A DNA stretch of 64,000 nucleotides from Aurantiochytrium sp. KH105 (taxonomy: Eukaryota; Sar; Bigyra; Thraustochytrida; Thraustochytriidae), in NCBI GenBank assembly GCA_003116975.1, contig BGKB01000013.1:186001-250000 (forward strand). The letters run 5' to 3'. Both the position numbers and the translations under genes were made by a program. Numbering within the stretch: the stretch's first letter is position 1; the number at the start of each line of letters is the position of its first letter. The notes beneath the pieces were generated by a model, which was not told where the DNA came from, ran no database searches, and saw nothing but the letters and a program-made list of their open reading frames with translations. Below, one piece after another: positions 54,301-64,000 of this stretch.

Positions 54301-56061
54301 TTGGCACCCTCCATACCAATCTTGCTACGTGCAAGGCTGCGCGTTTTGCACCACAATTGTGCCGAGCATTCAAGTGAGCACGCAAATCAGAGCGGCCGTT
54401 GGTTAGTCGTGCGACCCTTTATCGAGGCAATACAGTTAAAGTCGTTGCCGCCACCACACCTTCATGAACATTAACAAAGTTGAATACAGTGCGTACGAGA
54501 GCCTTTCACGAGGATGTTAAACTTACCCAAGCGTCGTCAGCGTGCTGTTGGCCGCCAGCCCATCACCCAGCGCCTTGGCACCTTCACCGCCAATGTCATT
54601 CTCGCCAAGGCTGCACATTTTGTACCAACATTGCGCAAAGCACAAAAGCACGCAAGCCACAGCAATTGTCCGTCAGTGGAGTCTGTAGATTAAGCCAGTG
54701 CAAGTCAAGTCATCGCTGCAAGACTCTCTGCGATCTGCATGAGTGCGAAACTTACAAAAGAGTCTCAAGTGCGTTGTTGGCCGCCAGCATGTCCCCAATT
54801 GTCTTTGCGCCATCGGCGTTGATGTTATTTTTCCGGAGGCTTTATAGAACGTGCAGAAAGAGCATGATTAGTTTGATCTGTGGCGCCATTGTCTCTTCTA
54901 CACGTGCACGAGCATGATTGTGCGCTACGCAAGAGAAGCAAAAACTTACTCGAGAGATTTGAGCGTGATGTTCCCGGAGACGGCCTTTGTGAGAGCCTCC
55001 AGGCCATCGAAGCCAAATTCGTTGTCGTAGAGACTGAGTCGGGTCTACATTAGCATATTCCCACTATGCGGAGCATTGAGACGTGATACTCCCTCCATTC
55101 GCAGCATACTACGAACACAATAAGGGGAACTTACTTCAGCACGGTAATTGTCGTGTTGTTTGCAAGAACTTGCGCAAGCTCTTTCGCGGACTCGTCTTTG
55201 ATGTAGTTGTAGGCGAGCCTATCTCTTGCTGTCAGTTCTCCCTCCAATGCTTCGCATCGTGAGACCACTCGTGAACACTTACTTGAGCCTCGTGATCGAT
55301 TTGCTTGTGGCAATCGCATCAATCAGAGCTATAGCGCCAACATCGTGAATTTGGTTGCCCTCCAGACTATGGACATTTTGAGAATGTTGAGAATGTAAAG
55401 GCGAAGGTCAGATGTCCGCCCTGCTGCTTTCATCCTTGAAGGGACATAAATAAACTCACTTCAGAGCCTCGAGCGTGCTACTAAGAGAAATTGCTTTCGC
55501 CAACACCTTGGCGCCAATATCGCGGATTGAGGCCCTTGGAAGGCTTTGATAGGCGAAGTGCAAGTCCATCAGAACAAAAGTTAGGGATTCTTCTCGCATT
55601 GCATGAAGTTCCCCAGTAACGTACTCGATCTCCTTGGCGCCCTCAGCGATCTCGCGAAGGGCTTTGCGCAGTCGCTTTCTGGACTCGACGTCAAGCTCAC
55701 TCAGCTCCTCGTCGTCAGCGTCTTCTTCTTCTTTGTCTCCGTCCTGTGTGCCTTCGCTTCCGTCATCGTCCTCTTCATCGTCATGATTGTCTTCATCACC
55801 GCCCCCTTCGCCACCGTCTCCATCGTCGATCGCATCGTCCTCGATCTCGTCGATACCTCCTTCGTCATCATCTTCTTCGTACCCGTGCTCGTCTTGCTCA
55901 TTCTCGCTGAGGTGCGCGAACACTTCTTCATCAAGGACTTCGTCCTCGAAACGATCTCCGTCATCGAAGAGCACCTCCTCCTCGGTCACAAGTTCGGGCG
56001 CCGCCGAGGCCTTACGCCCGGCCGTCGTGGCCTTCTTCATGCGCGCGGCGATCTTCCTCAT
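48357..56061 (-). CDS. LRR-protein kinase-TIR receptor-like protein, 18 exons
   Basis: Exons on the minus strand: 55460-56061; fifteen 84-nt exons at 55283, 55135, 54950, 54756, 54527, 54253, 53941, 53670, 53410, 53136, 52861, 52584, 52321, 52097 and 51894 (left ends); 51655-51741 (87 nt); and 48357-51576. All introns are phase 2, and the joined frame of 5169 nt codes 1722 aa without a stop. Order: basic then very acidic N-terminus with the first LRR; sixteen exon-coded RNI-type LRRs (to about residue 650); an unknown ~190-aa spacer; a protein kinase (about 840-1150) with VALK lysine, IHGDIKPRNAV (HGD for HRD), LIDLD (for DFG) and GYVAPEV; Arg/Ser-rich linker; a TIR domain (about 1275-1400, HFFLSH ... 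FCLAEL with the putative catalytic Glu, codon 49481-49479); and a second alpha/beta tail. No membrane segment is seen, so it is probably cytosolic. Kinase plus TIR after LRRs suggests a danger sensor; ligand unknown. Start could lie further upstream. Confidence 0.82.
51894..54839 (-). repeat. Tandem exon-intron LRR units
   Basis: Fourteen consecutive 84-nt LRR exons spaced at roughly 200-310 bp. In the core (about 52584-54610) the introns are themselves homologous: each carries a GAGAGCCTT...GAGG..TTGAACTTAC-like block next to the donor (minus-strand sense) and TTTTGCACCACAATTG-like sequence after the acceptor. The spacing is ~260-312 bp there. This shows repeated duplication of whole exon-plus-intron units, most recent near exons 6-10. 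Confidence 0.85.
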
Positions 56062-57709
56062 CTTTTCCTTGGCGATCTTCTCCTTTCTTTTCAAGCGTGC
56101 CTGAGGCGAATCTCTCGTTCCCAGTTTTTCTCTTTCGCGCGTGCACGTGCTGCGTGCGTCTCTAAGAGCTCCAACTCGTTTTGGCCGGCCGCTCGCCTCC
56201 CTTCAGCAGCGGGTTTCCCCCTCTCCCGCCTGCGCTCGTCCGCCGCTCCCGCTCGCACGCCGCTCCCGCTCGCACGCCGCTCCCGCTCCACGTAGAAGTT
56301 GTCGCGCGTGCACGTTGCTGGTCTGCCAGTGCACCCAAATTCACTGCCTCGTTGTCAGAGCCAAACCAAGCTCAAAAGAGTGACATTCGCGGCCACAACA
56401 AGAACGACGGAAAAGTGAGGGGCCCACTGATGGTGTGCGCATGTCGTCCCGCGCGCGGCGCTCGTCTACGCTGGACACAGCATAACAAGCCTGCTAGGCT
56501 GCCGGGCTGCTCGGCGTCCTACCCCCCCCTCCCCCGGAATGGGAAGAGCGCCTTCACAGTCAGAGCTCCGTGCACGCCCGGCTATAGCACGTATGGTACT
56601 GATCAAAGAAAGATCTTCTCTCGTTGCCTCATCAGCTGCGGCTGACGTGTTGACGGCTAGAGATTCCATGCGCCAGAAAGTATGTAAGAGAGCGTGAAGG
56701 GCGAAGAGCGCCTTTGCTGCGTTGCAGAAGAGCTGAGCGCAGCTTGGACTGCGGCTCACTCATCCAATGTGATCTACCTACGCGGTTATAAAATATAGTA
56801 GCCTCATGGTACGACTTCTAAAAACACGCAAGGCAGCAGCAGCAGAAAGGTGGTACTCATGATGGCTGCTCGCCATCGGCCCACCTTTCAGCAATGGCGG
56901 CACGAGGTGAAGAACGAGAACGAAACATGGAGAGAGAGTCCTTTTTTATACCAGGACACGCTTCCGGGGCACTTTAGCGCCGAAGTATTCATAACTCTGT
57001 AAAAATAGTTTCATCCTTATCATCGCTACAACATCACCTCTAATAACTTTGCTGCAATAGTTACATACGAATGGGCGGTAGCGAGCGCGCGAGTGGCGCC
57101 TCTTAATCTCTTTGCGATGTGCTGCTGCTCTCGCTCGATCTAAGTCCTCGCCAGGTCTTTCTTTCTCTCTTGCGCGCGCCAAGCTCCGGCCTCGCTCTCG
57201 CCGCGACGCCGCAGCCCGCGCCGGCCGCGCGCGCAGGTTCCCTGCCTTTCCCCCTGCCTTTCCCCCTGCCTGCCTGCCTGCCTGGGCTGGCATGGATCGC
57301 TCGGTCGCTCGGTCGCCCAATCGCGCTCGGAAAAGCAGTGGCTCCGAAGGGCGGTTTGCGGCACTGTGAGGCGGCGGTTTGCGGCACTTGCGGCGGCGGT
57401 TTGCGGCACTGTGGCCTGCGTTTCTGCACTTGCGCGGGCCCGCCTCTCTCTCTCTGCCTGCCTGTCTCTCTGTCTGTCTGGCCGATGGCTGACGGCGGCA
57501 GAGCGAGACGCGGCGCAGAGACGCGCGACGCAGACTCGCACGCAGACAGACGCGCACGCGAGCGGAGGACACGCGGACGGGAGAAGGCGCGAGGCAGGCC
57601 AGCGTAAAGCGCCGTAGCGCGCCGTAGCGCGGCGAGCGAGCGAGCGAGCGAGCGAGCCGGAAGGAGAGCAGCGGCGACGCCCACGGACGGCGCCAACCAC
57701 GAGGGGAAG
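56062..57709. promoter_or_regulatory. Divergent region between LRR-kinase-TIR and eIF3b genes
   Basis: 1.65 kb between two divergent starts. It contains a tandem CTCGCACGCCGCTCCCG-like unit (about 56246-56285), GGTTTGCGGCACT-like repeats (about 57351-57411), CCTG and TCTG repeats (about 57265-57282, 57460-57480) and GAGC units (about 57637-57656) just before eIF3b. Open frames here translate to repeats and are not supported. Confidence 0.5.
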
Positions 57710-60214
57710 ATGCCCATCGACTTCGACTACTCGAACCTGGACGTGGACCTGGACGAGCTGGACCTCCTCGAGGAGTACATTAGCGACGGTGATGTAGACA
57801 CCGACCGCGTCTTCGAAGAGGAGGAGGGCGAGGGTGCCGATCTCAAGAAGAACTTTGACAAGGTGGTCGTTGTGGACAACCTGCCCAAGGGCGTGCCCCA
57901 GGAGAAGCATGAGAAGCTCCAGGCGGTGATTCGCAAGCTCTTCACCAGCAAGGTCGGTGACCTTCAGGAGGATGGCCTCTTCCTCCCCGCCGACGGCGAT
58001 AACAAGACTCTTGGTTTCGCCTTTCTTGCGTATAAGACGGTGGACAGCGCTCTTCAGGCCATCAAGGTTCTTGACGGCATCAAGCTCGACTCCAAGCACA
58101 CCTGCAAGGTCTTTCCCTACACGGACCTCGAAAAGTTCGCCACCTGGCCCGAGGAGTACCAGGAGCCCGAACTGCCCGAGTACAAGCCGATGCCCAACGT
58201 CAACGAATGGCTCATGCACCCGGCTGTGCGGGACCAGTACCTGCTGCGCCACGGCAACAACACCGAGATTTACTGGTGCGAGAACGCCGTCATGAAGGCA
58301 CAGGCTACCCTTGCTTATGACGGCGAGCGCGAGCGCCAGAACGGCAAGATCTGGTGCGAAATGTACACGGCATGGTCCCCGCAGGGCTCCTACCTTGCGA
58401 CCTTTCACAGGCAAGGTATCGTCCTTTGGGGCGGCGACGAATTCCAGCGTATCCGCCGCTTCGCACACCCGGGCGTGCAGCACATTCTCTTTTCGCCCAA
58501 CGAAAAGTATTTGCTCACGTGGAACGGTGTCGATGACAACATGAATGCTCGTGCGCTCATCCTCTGGGACCTCCGCACTGGCCGCGAGATCAAGTGCTTC
58601 AAGGTTGACAAGCAGCCGGACGGCGAGCCTGCCGTCTGGCCCGTCATGAAGTGGAGCCCCGATGACCAATTCTTTGCCCGCCAGATCCGCGACGGTATCA
58701 GTGTCTTTGACTCGTCCACCGGCCGTCTTTTGGAAAAGAAGCCCATCAAGGCCAAGTCCATCCGCGAATTCTATTGGTCTCCGAGCGACAACATTATTGC
58801 CTACTGGGCCCCGGAGGCTGATAACTTTCCCGCGCGCGTCGTGCTTCTCGACCCCGAGACCCGCGAGGAGAGGAGATCGAAGAACCTCTTTAACGTGCGC
58901 GAGGTCAAGCTCCACTGGCAAAACAGCGGTGACTTTCTTTGCGCCCAGGTCCTCCGCCACACCAAGAGCGGCAAGACCACCTTTACGAACTTTGAAATCT
59001 TCCGCATGCGTGACGCCAACATTCCCAACGAGATTCTCACCATGAAGGACATGGTCGAGCACTTTTCGTGGGAGCCTTCGCGCGAGCGCTTCGGTATCAT
59101 TCATGGCGAGAACCAGCACCGTCTTGGAATTTCCTTTTACTCTGCGGGCTCTGTTGAGGGAGGCAAGTCGATCGAGTTGCTCTACAACCTTCCCAACAAG
59201 GCCTTTAACAACCTGCACTGGTCTCCGGCGGGCAACAACGTTATCTTCGCTGGCAGTGCCATCTCTGGTGAAATTGAGTTCTGGGATGTCGACGAGGAGG
59301 TCATGACTGCTGCCGAGGAGCACTTTATGTGCAACGAAATCTCGTGGGACCCCTCGGGCCGCATGGTCGCCACCATTGTCACGCAGCCCATGTTTGGCTC
59401 CGTGGCCATGAAGTATCAGCTTGAGAACGGCTACAACATGTGGAGCTTCCAGGGTGATTCTCTCCGCAAGGAAAAGATGGAACACTTTTATCAGGTACGT
59501 GAATGCAATGCAAGGAGGAGAAAAGGGGAGATTGTGTTTGGAGCAAGGCTGCGGGCACAGCAGCAGCAGCAGCAGCAAAAAGTGTGCGTCTCAACAGCTT
59601 GTGATGTAGTCTGCCACTCATCACGGGTATAGAAGGTCGCGTAGATTGATGGAGCGCCGCTTCGTTTTGCCGAACGGGTATTGCGCCTGTGGTTGCGACT
59701 CGGTGTGCGCGTGGCCTGCGAAGCAAGGCATTAAGCCTTGGATTCTGTTGCCACTTGCACGCGGCAGGTGCCAACATCATGAGCAACTTTGTTATAATAC
59801 CAAAAAGAGAGAGAGAGAGAGAGATGAGGGCATGAGAGGGCAACTTAAACTAACAAAACACACTGCCGGACGATTGATTCATACAAACAGTTTCTCTGGC
59901 GTCCTCGCCCCAAGTCGCTCCTCGACGAGTCCGAGAAGCAAAAGGTGGAGCGCTCGCTCAAGAACTACATGGCTCGCTACACCAAGGAGGACGAGGTGCG
60001 CCGCAAGCGCCTCGAAGCATCCGCGAACAAGGAGAAGATCAGCGCGCTGCAAGAGTTCCGCGATCTCTGCGCAGAGCGCCACGAGATCTTTGTGCAGCAG
60101 CAGCAGGAGCGCGAACGCCTTGGTCTCGTTGTCCCGGACAACGACGAGGAGTTCGATGTCATGGATACCGAAGAGGAGGTCCTCGTTAGCGAAAAGGTCG
60201 AGCCCTACCCGTAA
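57710..60214 (+). CDS. EIF3B: Eukaryotic translation initiation factor 3 subunit b
   Basis: Two exons, 57710-59494 and 59891-60214, joined in phase 0 (CAG|GTACGT ... AAACAG|TTT), 702 aa. eIF3b is the scaffold of the eIF3 complex on the 40S subunit during start-site scanning. After an acidic N-terminus comes an RRM (about residues 45-130; VVVVDNLPKG and LGFAFLAYKT as RNP-like strands), which in other species binds eIF3j and eIF3a. The rest is the nine-bladed WD-like beta-propeller, recognisable from MYTAWSPQGSYLATFHRQGIVLWGG, FSPNEKYLLTWNG, FYWSPSDNIIAYWAPE and ISWDPSGRMVATIV. The second exon gives FLWRPRPKSLL and the helical C-terminus that contacts eIF3g/i. Codon choice is strongly C/G-ending, consistent with high expression. 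Confidence 0.97.
59495..59890 (+). other. eIF3b intron with microsatellites
   Basis: A 396-nt phase-0 GT-AG intron. It contains a CAG repeat (about 59558-59576) and a GA dinucleotide repeat (about 59806-59822). Its removal is needed to join the conserved YQ|FLWRPRP junction of eIF3b. Confidence 0.9.
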
Positions 60215-60408
60215 ACAACGAAACTTTGAACTCTTCAGACCTGTACGCGAGGCAAGCTTCACTTTTCTATTTCTTTTGATTCAACCTCATTTTCAAAAAC
60301 AGTCGCAAGGCATTCTTTTTTTTTTTTACATGCTTGTATACTTTGTGGCCATTTGCTTTTGTGAGCGACACTTCGAGCTCTCATGGGGTCAGTCATTGCG
60401 CGGACTTG

Positions 60409-63400
60409 TCATTGGCTTTCCTGTCTCACACGCACTACAGCAGACATGCTCGTCATGTCGACACCAACAACCTCGTACGCGTCCTGTGTCTCGGCGAAGA
60501 ATCGATCAAGCTTGACGCGAAACCATCGTCGCCACACAGAAGTGTTCGACATTGTAACAGACACATTAAGAGCCTCGCAGAGCCGCGCCTGGATCTCTGC
60601 GTAGGTTCGTGTCACACCCTCCGATTCATTGTTTGCGGCATCGTGCCCAGAAGTCAAGCCAAAGAGAGAAGCAATCTCCTGCGCAAAAAGCTTGAAAATC
60701 TCCTGCGTCTTGTCTTCCTCCGACATCGGGTTCACACCGATCGGACCTTGCAGCCGGACGCGGACCCACACTCCCTCGGGAATGACCTGAATGGCTGCAA
60801 TGACGTCTTCGGGTCTTTGTACAGCATAGTCGCCCACGGAGAGAATGCGGTCGCCAATGCAAGGCGTCTCGCCGCCGTCACGGAATTGCGCGTGTACATC
60901 GACCTTGCTCAGGACGGTGTGTCCTGTTGCGGCATCCTGGCCAATGCAGAGCCCAAGGCCACTTGCTTGTCGCATGAAATACACAGAGCGCGTCGTCTTG
61001 GCCATTGGCGCTCGACTCTGAAAGGCAAGGTCGTTGTAGTTTTCGCTCAGACTTGCTTTGGAGGCGTCGGTGGCAGCAAGGCCTCCTGGGTCCATCGTAC
61101 TCAGAGCATCAAACCGATGAGCTCTCAGAGATCCGTACATGGACCCAATGATACGCCCTTCTGCGCCATGCAAGGGGCTCGTCGTTCCCGAGCTCATGCT
61201 CTCTGCGTCCTGATCAAGGTCATCCCCACGCGACTCGCTTCGTAATTCGACACTTTGACGATCCTCAAAGGACGCGTCTTCATTGCTTCGAAATGAATAG
61301 GGCGAAGCGCGATCTGTCTGAAAGCGCCGCAACCGGAGTGCGTTCAGGTCGAGAGGCGGGAGCATGGGAAAAGCGCTCATGTCAGTTGCTGCAGAGGGTG
61401 AACCGCTCGACTTGGCCTCCGATTCGACCAGAGAAAAGGATCTCTGCAAGTGCGGATGTTTCGGAGACCAACGAAACGTGCTGCTCTCCGCAGCCGCATA
61501 CTGGGCAGACACATCAATACATCTTCCCTCCGACCCAGGCTTGCGATGCAGCGCAGGTTGCGCTTTTTGTAGTGATGTTTTGATTTTGCGTCCAAAGGTC
61601 TTCATGCGCCCGCGCGTCTGCGCGTTGGACTGTAACGTATCGTCACTTGTTGGCAAGAGTGAGCTTGCCGTGGCGGAGGCGGAGTTGACAGTTGTACTGA
61701 GGGACCTTGTCAGAGCTTGGCCCATGTCCGAGGAGAGTTGTCGCGCAAGTGCCTTGGTTCCCGGCCCTGTAATTCTTGCCGGCTTGTTCGTTCCTCCAGC
61801 ACTAAAGATCGCAGCAGAGGTGCTTCGCCGCATGCCCAAGCCTGGGCCTCCCGGCAAGAGCCCCGAAGTGGGCGACGATGACAATGGTGAGGATCCCGCT
61901 GTGGATTTGGAACGAAGCATTCGACGAGAAAACGACTTGGATGGTGGCTGCGCTTCGTTTTCAGTCGTCGACACCATCGACGATAAGCTCGTATTGCTTG
62001 CACTGCTTCTCATATGGATTCCCAAGGGCGGCGAGGCCGTCCCTGCAGGCCCACTTGGCAAGAGAGAGGGTTCAGGAAATTCGTTGGCCCCAATTGGCGA
62101 TGTGTGCTGTGCATCCTCCTCTGTCGGGCTCGTCTCGGATGTGTCCACGCCAAGAATTAGAGGCGTTCTGGGCGCATGTTTGGCGACGGATGGATTAGAA
62201 GAGCGGAATGTTAGTGCATGTTTCGTCTGCGGGCGACGCACAACCGCTTTGGCGCTCGAAGACGGATTCATTGCCGCAACCACTCGCTGCAAGGCATCAA
62301 CCCAGGCAAGCCGTTGGGCTGAAGTCCTTGCATTCAGCACATGGACATTTTTACGCGACAAGTGAACAGCAAAGTACCCAGGATTCTCTGCCGAGGCAAT
62401 GGTATCATCAACGATGGAGGATGGACTGAGCGTGAACACGCGAGGATCGCAGCTCTGTTCCACACTTTCTGCCGGCGTCAATATCTGCGCGTCTCCATCT
62501 TCAACGCGCTGCGTGTTTGTGTTGCTCCTTCGCCGCGTAGTATTCTGTGGAGTCGTTGATTGCTGCTGCCGGCGCTGTTCGCTTTTGATCAGGTCCATTC
62601 GCGAGACCTCGCCGGCACGCTGAGGCGAAGAAAAATGAACCCAGAGGGGGTCATGGGCAAAATTGCTCTCCTCCTGCGCAGCGTGCCTCGTCTTTGCGCG
62701 CTGAACGACCTTATCGCGCTGGCGGCGGTACGTGCTCTTGAGACGGGGACGGAGGCCCGTTGTCGACGATGACCCAGTGTCTCCACTTTCGGTGCTTACG
62801 TTCCACGCAGGGGTCGTTTGCGACTCAGAAGCGTTGGCAAAAGTGTTGTCAGTCTCCAAAGACTCGGCGGATCCCGATCCCAGTGTGATCGCCTCGGTAT
62901 CCAGCTGCGGGTCCTCCAGACTCGCCTCACTGAGGCCCTCCCTTGAACCGGCGCCATGCGTTGGGTCCGTCGCGTTTGTCTGCGACGACCAAAGAACACA
63001 GTAAAAGGACTTCCACTCGCTACGGCCAACGCGCTTTTTACTTGCGAGCTTCACGCCAAGCCATCCTTGGCAAAGTGGAGCTTTGGCGGCGTTTTGCGCG
63101 CTTTGCGCGCTTTCTCTCGTGGGCTCATCCGTGGCGTTCTCTGGTGTTCGTTCAAGCTCGCGAACCCAGCGTCTCCTGCGGTACAATGAGCGGGCGCGCT
63201 CGTCGTACCGACACGTCCCGCGCGCGAAATCACTGTCAAGACCTGCAAAAGAGGTATTGTACGCCCAACCCTCGATCTTGATATCGCGTGCAATATTGGT
63301 GTCGAAGTTTGTGTTTTCCTCGCCCCCGTCGCTTCCTTTGTCGAGGACGAAGGGCCCGCACGCACGCCATCCGGGAGGCGGTGGCATTTCCTCTGGATGT

Positions 63401-63636
63401 AGCAATGTTTCTTCGCCGAGACGATCCGAAAAGGCCGGTCGTTGCGGCGTGCTTGCAGTCCAGACCTTGTTGCCCGCCAGCGCCAATTCGTTCGCATCGT
63501 TTTCACTGCTGGCAATGTCAGCAGCTGCATTCGCCCGCGAGCCGATCCCTGGCGTCGCGCCTGCGATCCCTCCGCTTTTCCGCTGCGCATTCGTCGTTTC
63601 TCGTTCGTTAGTGCATGTGTGCGTGTGCGTGCGCAT
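60409..63636 (-). CDS. DysF (dysferlin/peroxin)-PH-PDZ protein
   Basis: 1075 aa from the ATG at 63636, single exon; an alternative ATG at 63387 (MPPPPGWRACG) would drop the first 83 residues, which are compositionally poorer. Residues about 110-165 match a DysF module (IEGWAYNTSFAG ... RRRRWVRELE) found in dysferlin, peroxins Pex30-like and related membrane-contact proteins. A PH domain follows but appears split: CQGWLGVKLASKK...EWKSFYCVLW (about 185-215) and the later FTLSP...YFAVHLSRKNVHVLNARTSAQRLAWVDALQRVV (about 400-460) are separated by a ~170-residue Ser/Thr-rich insert. A long disordered Ser-rich region comes next, then a PDZ-like domain (about 885-965; SGLGLCIGQ, GGETPCIGDRILSVGDYAV). 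The combination suggests a membrane-associated scaffold binding phosphoinositides. No membrane segment is seen. Confidence 0.8.
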   Translation of the reverse strand: MRTHTHTCTNERETTNAQRKSGGIAGATPGIGSRANAAADIASSENDANELALAGNKVWTASTPQRPAFSDRLGEETLLHPEEMPPPPGWRACGPFVLDKGSDGGEENTNFDTNIARDIKIEGWAYNTSFAGLDSDFARGTCRYDERARSLYRRRRWVRELERTPENATDEPTRESAQSAQNAAKAPLCQGWLGVKLASKKRVGRSEWKSFYCVLWSSQTNATDPTHGAGSREGLSEASLEDPQLDTEAITLGSGSAESLETDNTFANASESQTTPAWNVSTESGDTGSSSTTGLRPRLKSTYRRQRDKVVQRAKTRHAAQEESNFAHDPLWVHFSSPQRAGEVSRMDLIKSEQRRQQQSTTPQNTTRRRSNTNTQRVEDGDAQILTPAESVEQSCDPRVFTLSPSSIVDDTIASAENPGYFAVHLSRKNVHVLNARTSAQRLAWVDALQRVVAAMNPSSSAKAVVRRPQTKHALTFRSSNPSVAKHAPRTPLILGVDTSETSPTEEDAQHTSPIGANEFPEPSLLPSGPAGTASPPLGIHMRSSASNTSLSSMVSTTENEAQPPSKSFSRRMLRSKSTAGSSPLSSSPTSGLLPGGPGLGMRRSTSAAIFSAGGTNKPARITGPGTKALARQLSSDMGQALTRSLSTTVNSASATASSLLPTSDDTLQSNAQTRGRMKTFGRKIKTSLQKAQPALHRKPGSEGRCIDVSAQYAAAESSTFRWSPKHPHLQRSFSLVESEAKSSGSPSAATDMSAFPMLPPLDLNALRLRRFQTDRASPYSFRSNEDASFEDRQSVELRSESRGDDLDQDAESMSSGTTSPLHGAEGRIIGSMYGSLRAHRFDALSTMDPGGLAATDASKASLSENYNDLAFQSRAPMAKTTRSVYFMRQASGLGLCIGQDAATGHTVLSKVDVHAQFRDGGETPCIGDRILSVGDYAVQRPEDVIAAIQVIPEGVWVRVRLQGPIGVNPMSEEDKTQEIFKLFAQEIASLFGLTSGHDAANNESEGVTRTYAEIQARLCEALNVSVTMSNTSVWRRWFRVKLDRFFAETQDAYEVVGVDMTSMSAVVRVRQESQ

Positions 63637-64000
63637 GTGTTTTCGTGGTCGGCCTCGAAGTCGTTATTCGAGCGAGGGACGCGCGCACCGAGATCTCCCT
63701 CCCTCCCGCCCGCCCGAAAGTCAACCTACCGTCGCGACCTGGTTCTCCCAGACCTCCTGCTCCACGCGCGCGTCTGCGCAGCGCAGCGCCGCGGCGGGCA
63801 CGCCCGCGCCCGCGCCCGCGACGCCCATCGCGGCCCGAGCTGCCGCCGCCGCTGCTGCTGCTGAGGTACGGGCCGCCGCCGCTCGCGCCGCCCCGCCGCG
63901 CTCGCGCCGCCCGTGGCGCCACGCGCGGCACCGCGCTCGGGGCCGCTCCCCGCCCGCCGCGTCCTCGCGCCGCGCAGCCTCGCCGCGGCCGCGCGCGATG
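63637..64000. other. GC-rich window edge
   Basis: Upstream of the DysF-PH-PDZ gene. It holds a TG repeat (about 63614-63640) and Gly/Arg/Ala-type low-complexity frames on both strands. A divergent gene may begin beyond the edge, but nothing here can be supported. Confidence 0.4.

Noticed and set aside
57140-59578. An 812-codon open frame antisense to eIF3b
   Set aside because: Same codon-bias effect; the sense strand is unmistakably eIF3b and the antisense frame runs into repeat sequence.

Overview
This is nuclear DNA from a eukaryote. Genes carry GT-AG introns with GTAAGT-like donors, and several products are eukaryote-specific: eIF3b, Nop14, Trm1, a TM9SF nonaspanin, a three-repeat Myb factor and BBS2. 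BBS2 implies a ciliated stage. The GC-rich, intron-poor coding style, the many short-unit microsatellites and the large LRR fusion proteins would suit a stramenopile such as a thraustochytrid (Labyrinthulomycetes). That placement is inference; no rRNA or other marker is present.

I support 15 protein genes. In order: an LRR-Roc-COR-TIR protein (1628-5196, +); an unrecognised 731-aa protein (6082-8277, +); a FYVE-SYLF protein (8543-11125, -); a ~2069-aa LRR protein ending in a bacterial-type NEL ubiquitin-ligase domain (12871-19080, +); an NDPK-like protein with an N-myristoylation motif (19885-20958, -); a 9-kb gene-free, microsatellite-rich stretch (20959-29963); a Myb factor (29964-31631, +); Trm1 (32416-34599, +); Nop14 in two exons (35087-38754, -); a TM9SF protein (39632-41608, +); a RING-like protein (42219-43703, +); a flavin amine oxidase (43695-45299, -); BBS2 (45788-48190, +); an 18-exon LRR-kinase-TIR gene (48357-56061, -); eIF3b in two exons (57710-60214, +); and a DysF-PH-PDZ protein (60409-63636, -).

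The most striking content is three LRR proteins with different effector modules: Roc-COR-TIR, kinase-TIR and NEL E3 ligase. The two TIR genes build their LRR arrays from 84-nt exons, each one 28-residue repeat, always interrupted in phase 2. Elsewhere in the window I found only two introns (NOP14 and eIF3b). In the LRR-kinase-TIR gene the exon-plus-intron units are recent tandem copies of ~260-310 bp. This looks like an exon-shuffling receptor family, possibly for sensing or innate immunity. The NEL domain keeps the Cys-x-Asp active-site motif known from IpaH/SspH-type bacterial effectors and suggests an ancient transfer into this lineage.

The rest is housekeeping: translation (eIF3b), tRNA methylation (Trm1), small-subunit ribosome biogenesis (Nop14), endomembrane trafficking (TM9SF, FYVE-SYLF, DysF-PH-PDZ) and cilium function (BBS2). 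Genes often lie in convergent or divergent pairs with short spacers, and one convergent pair overlaps by 9 bp within coding sequence. Start codons in single-exon genes were chosen by ATG context and domain plausibility, and several could shift.
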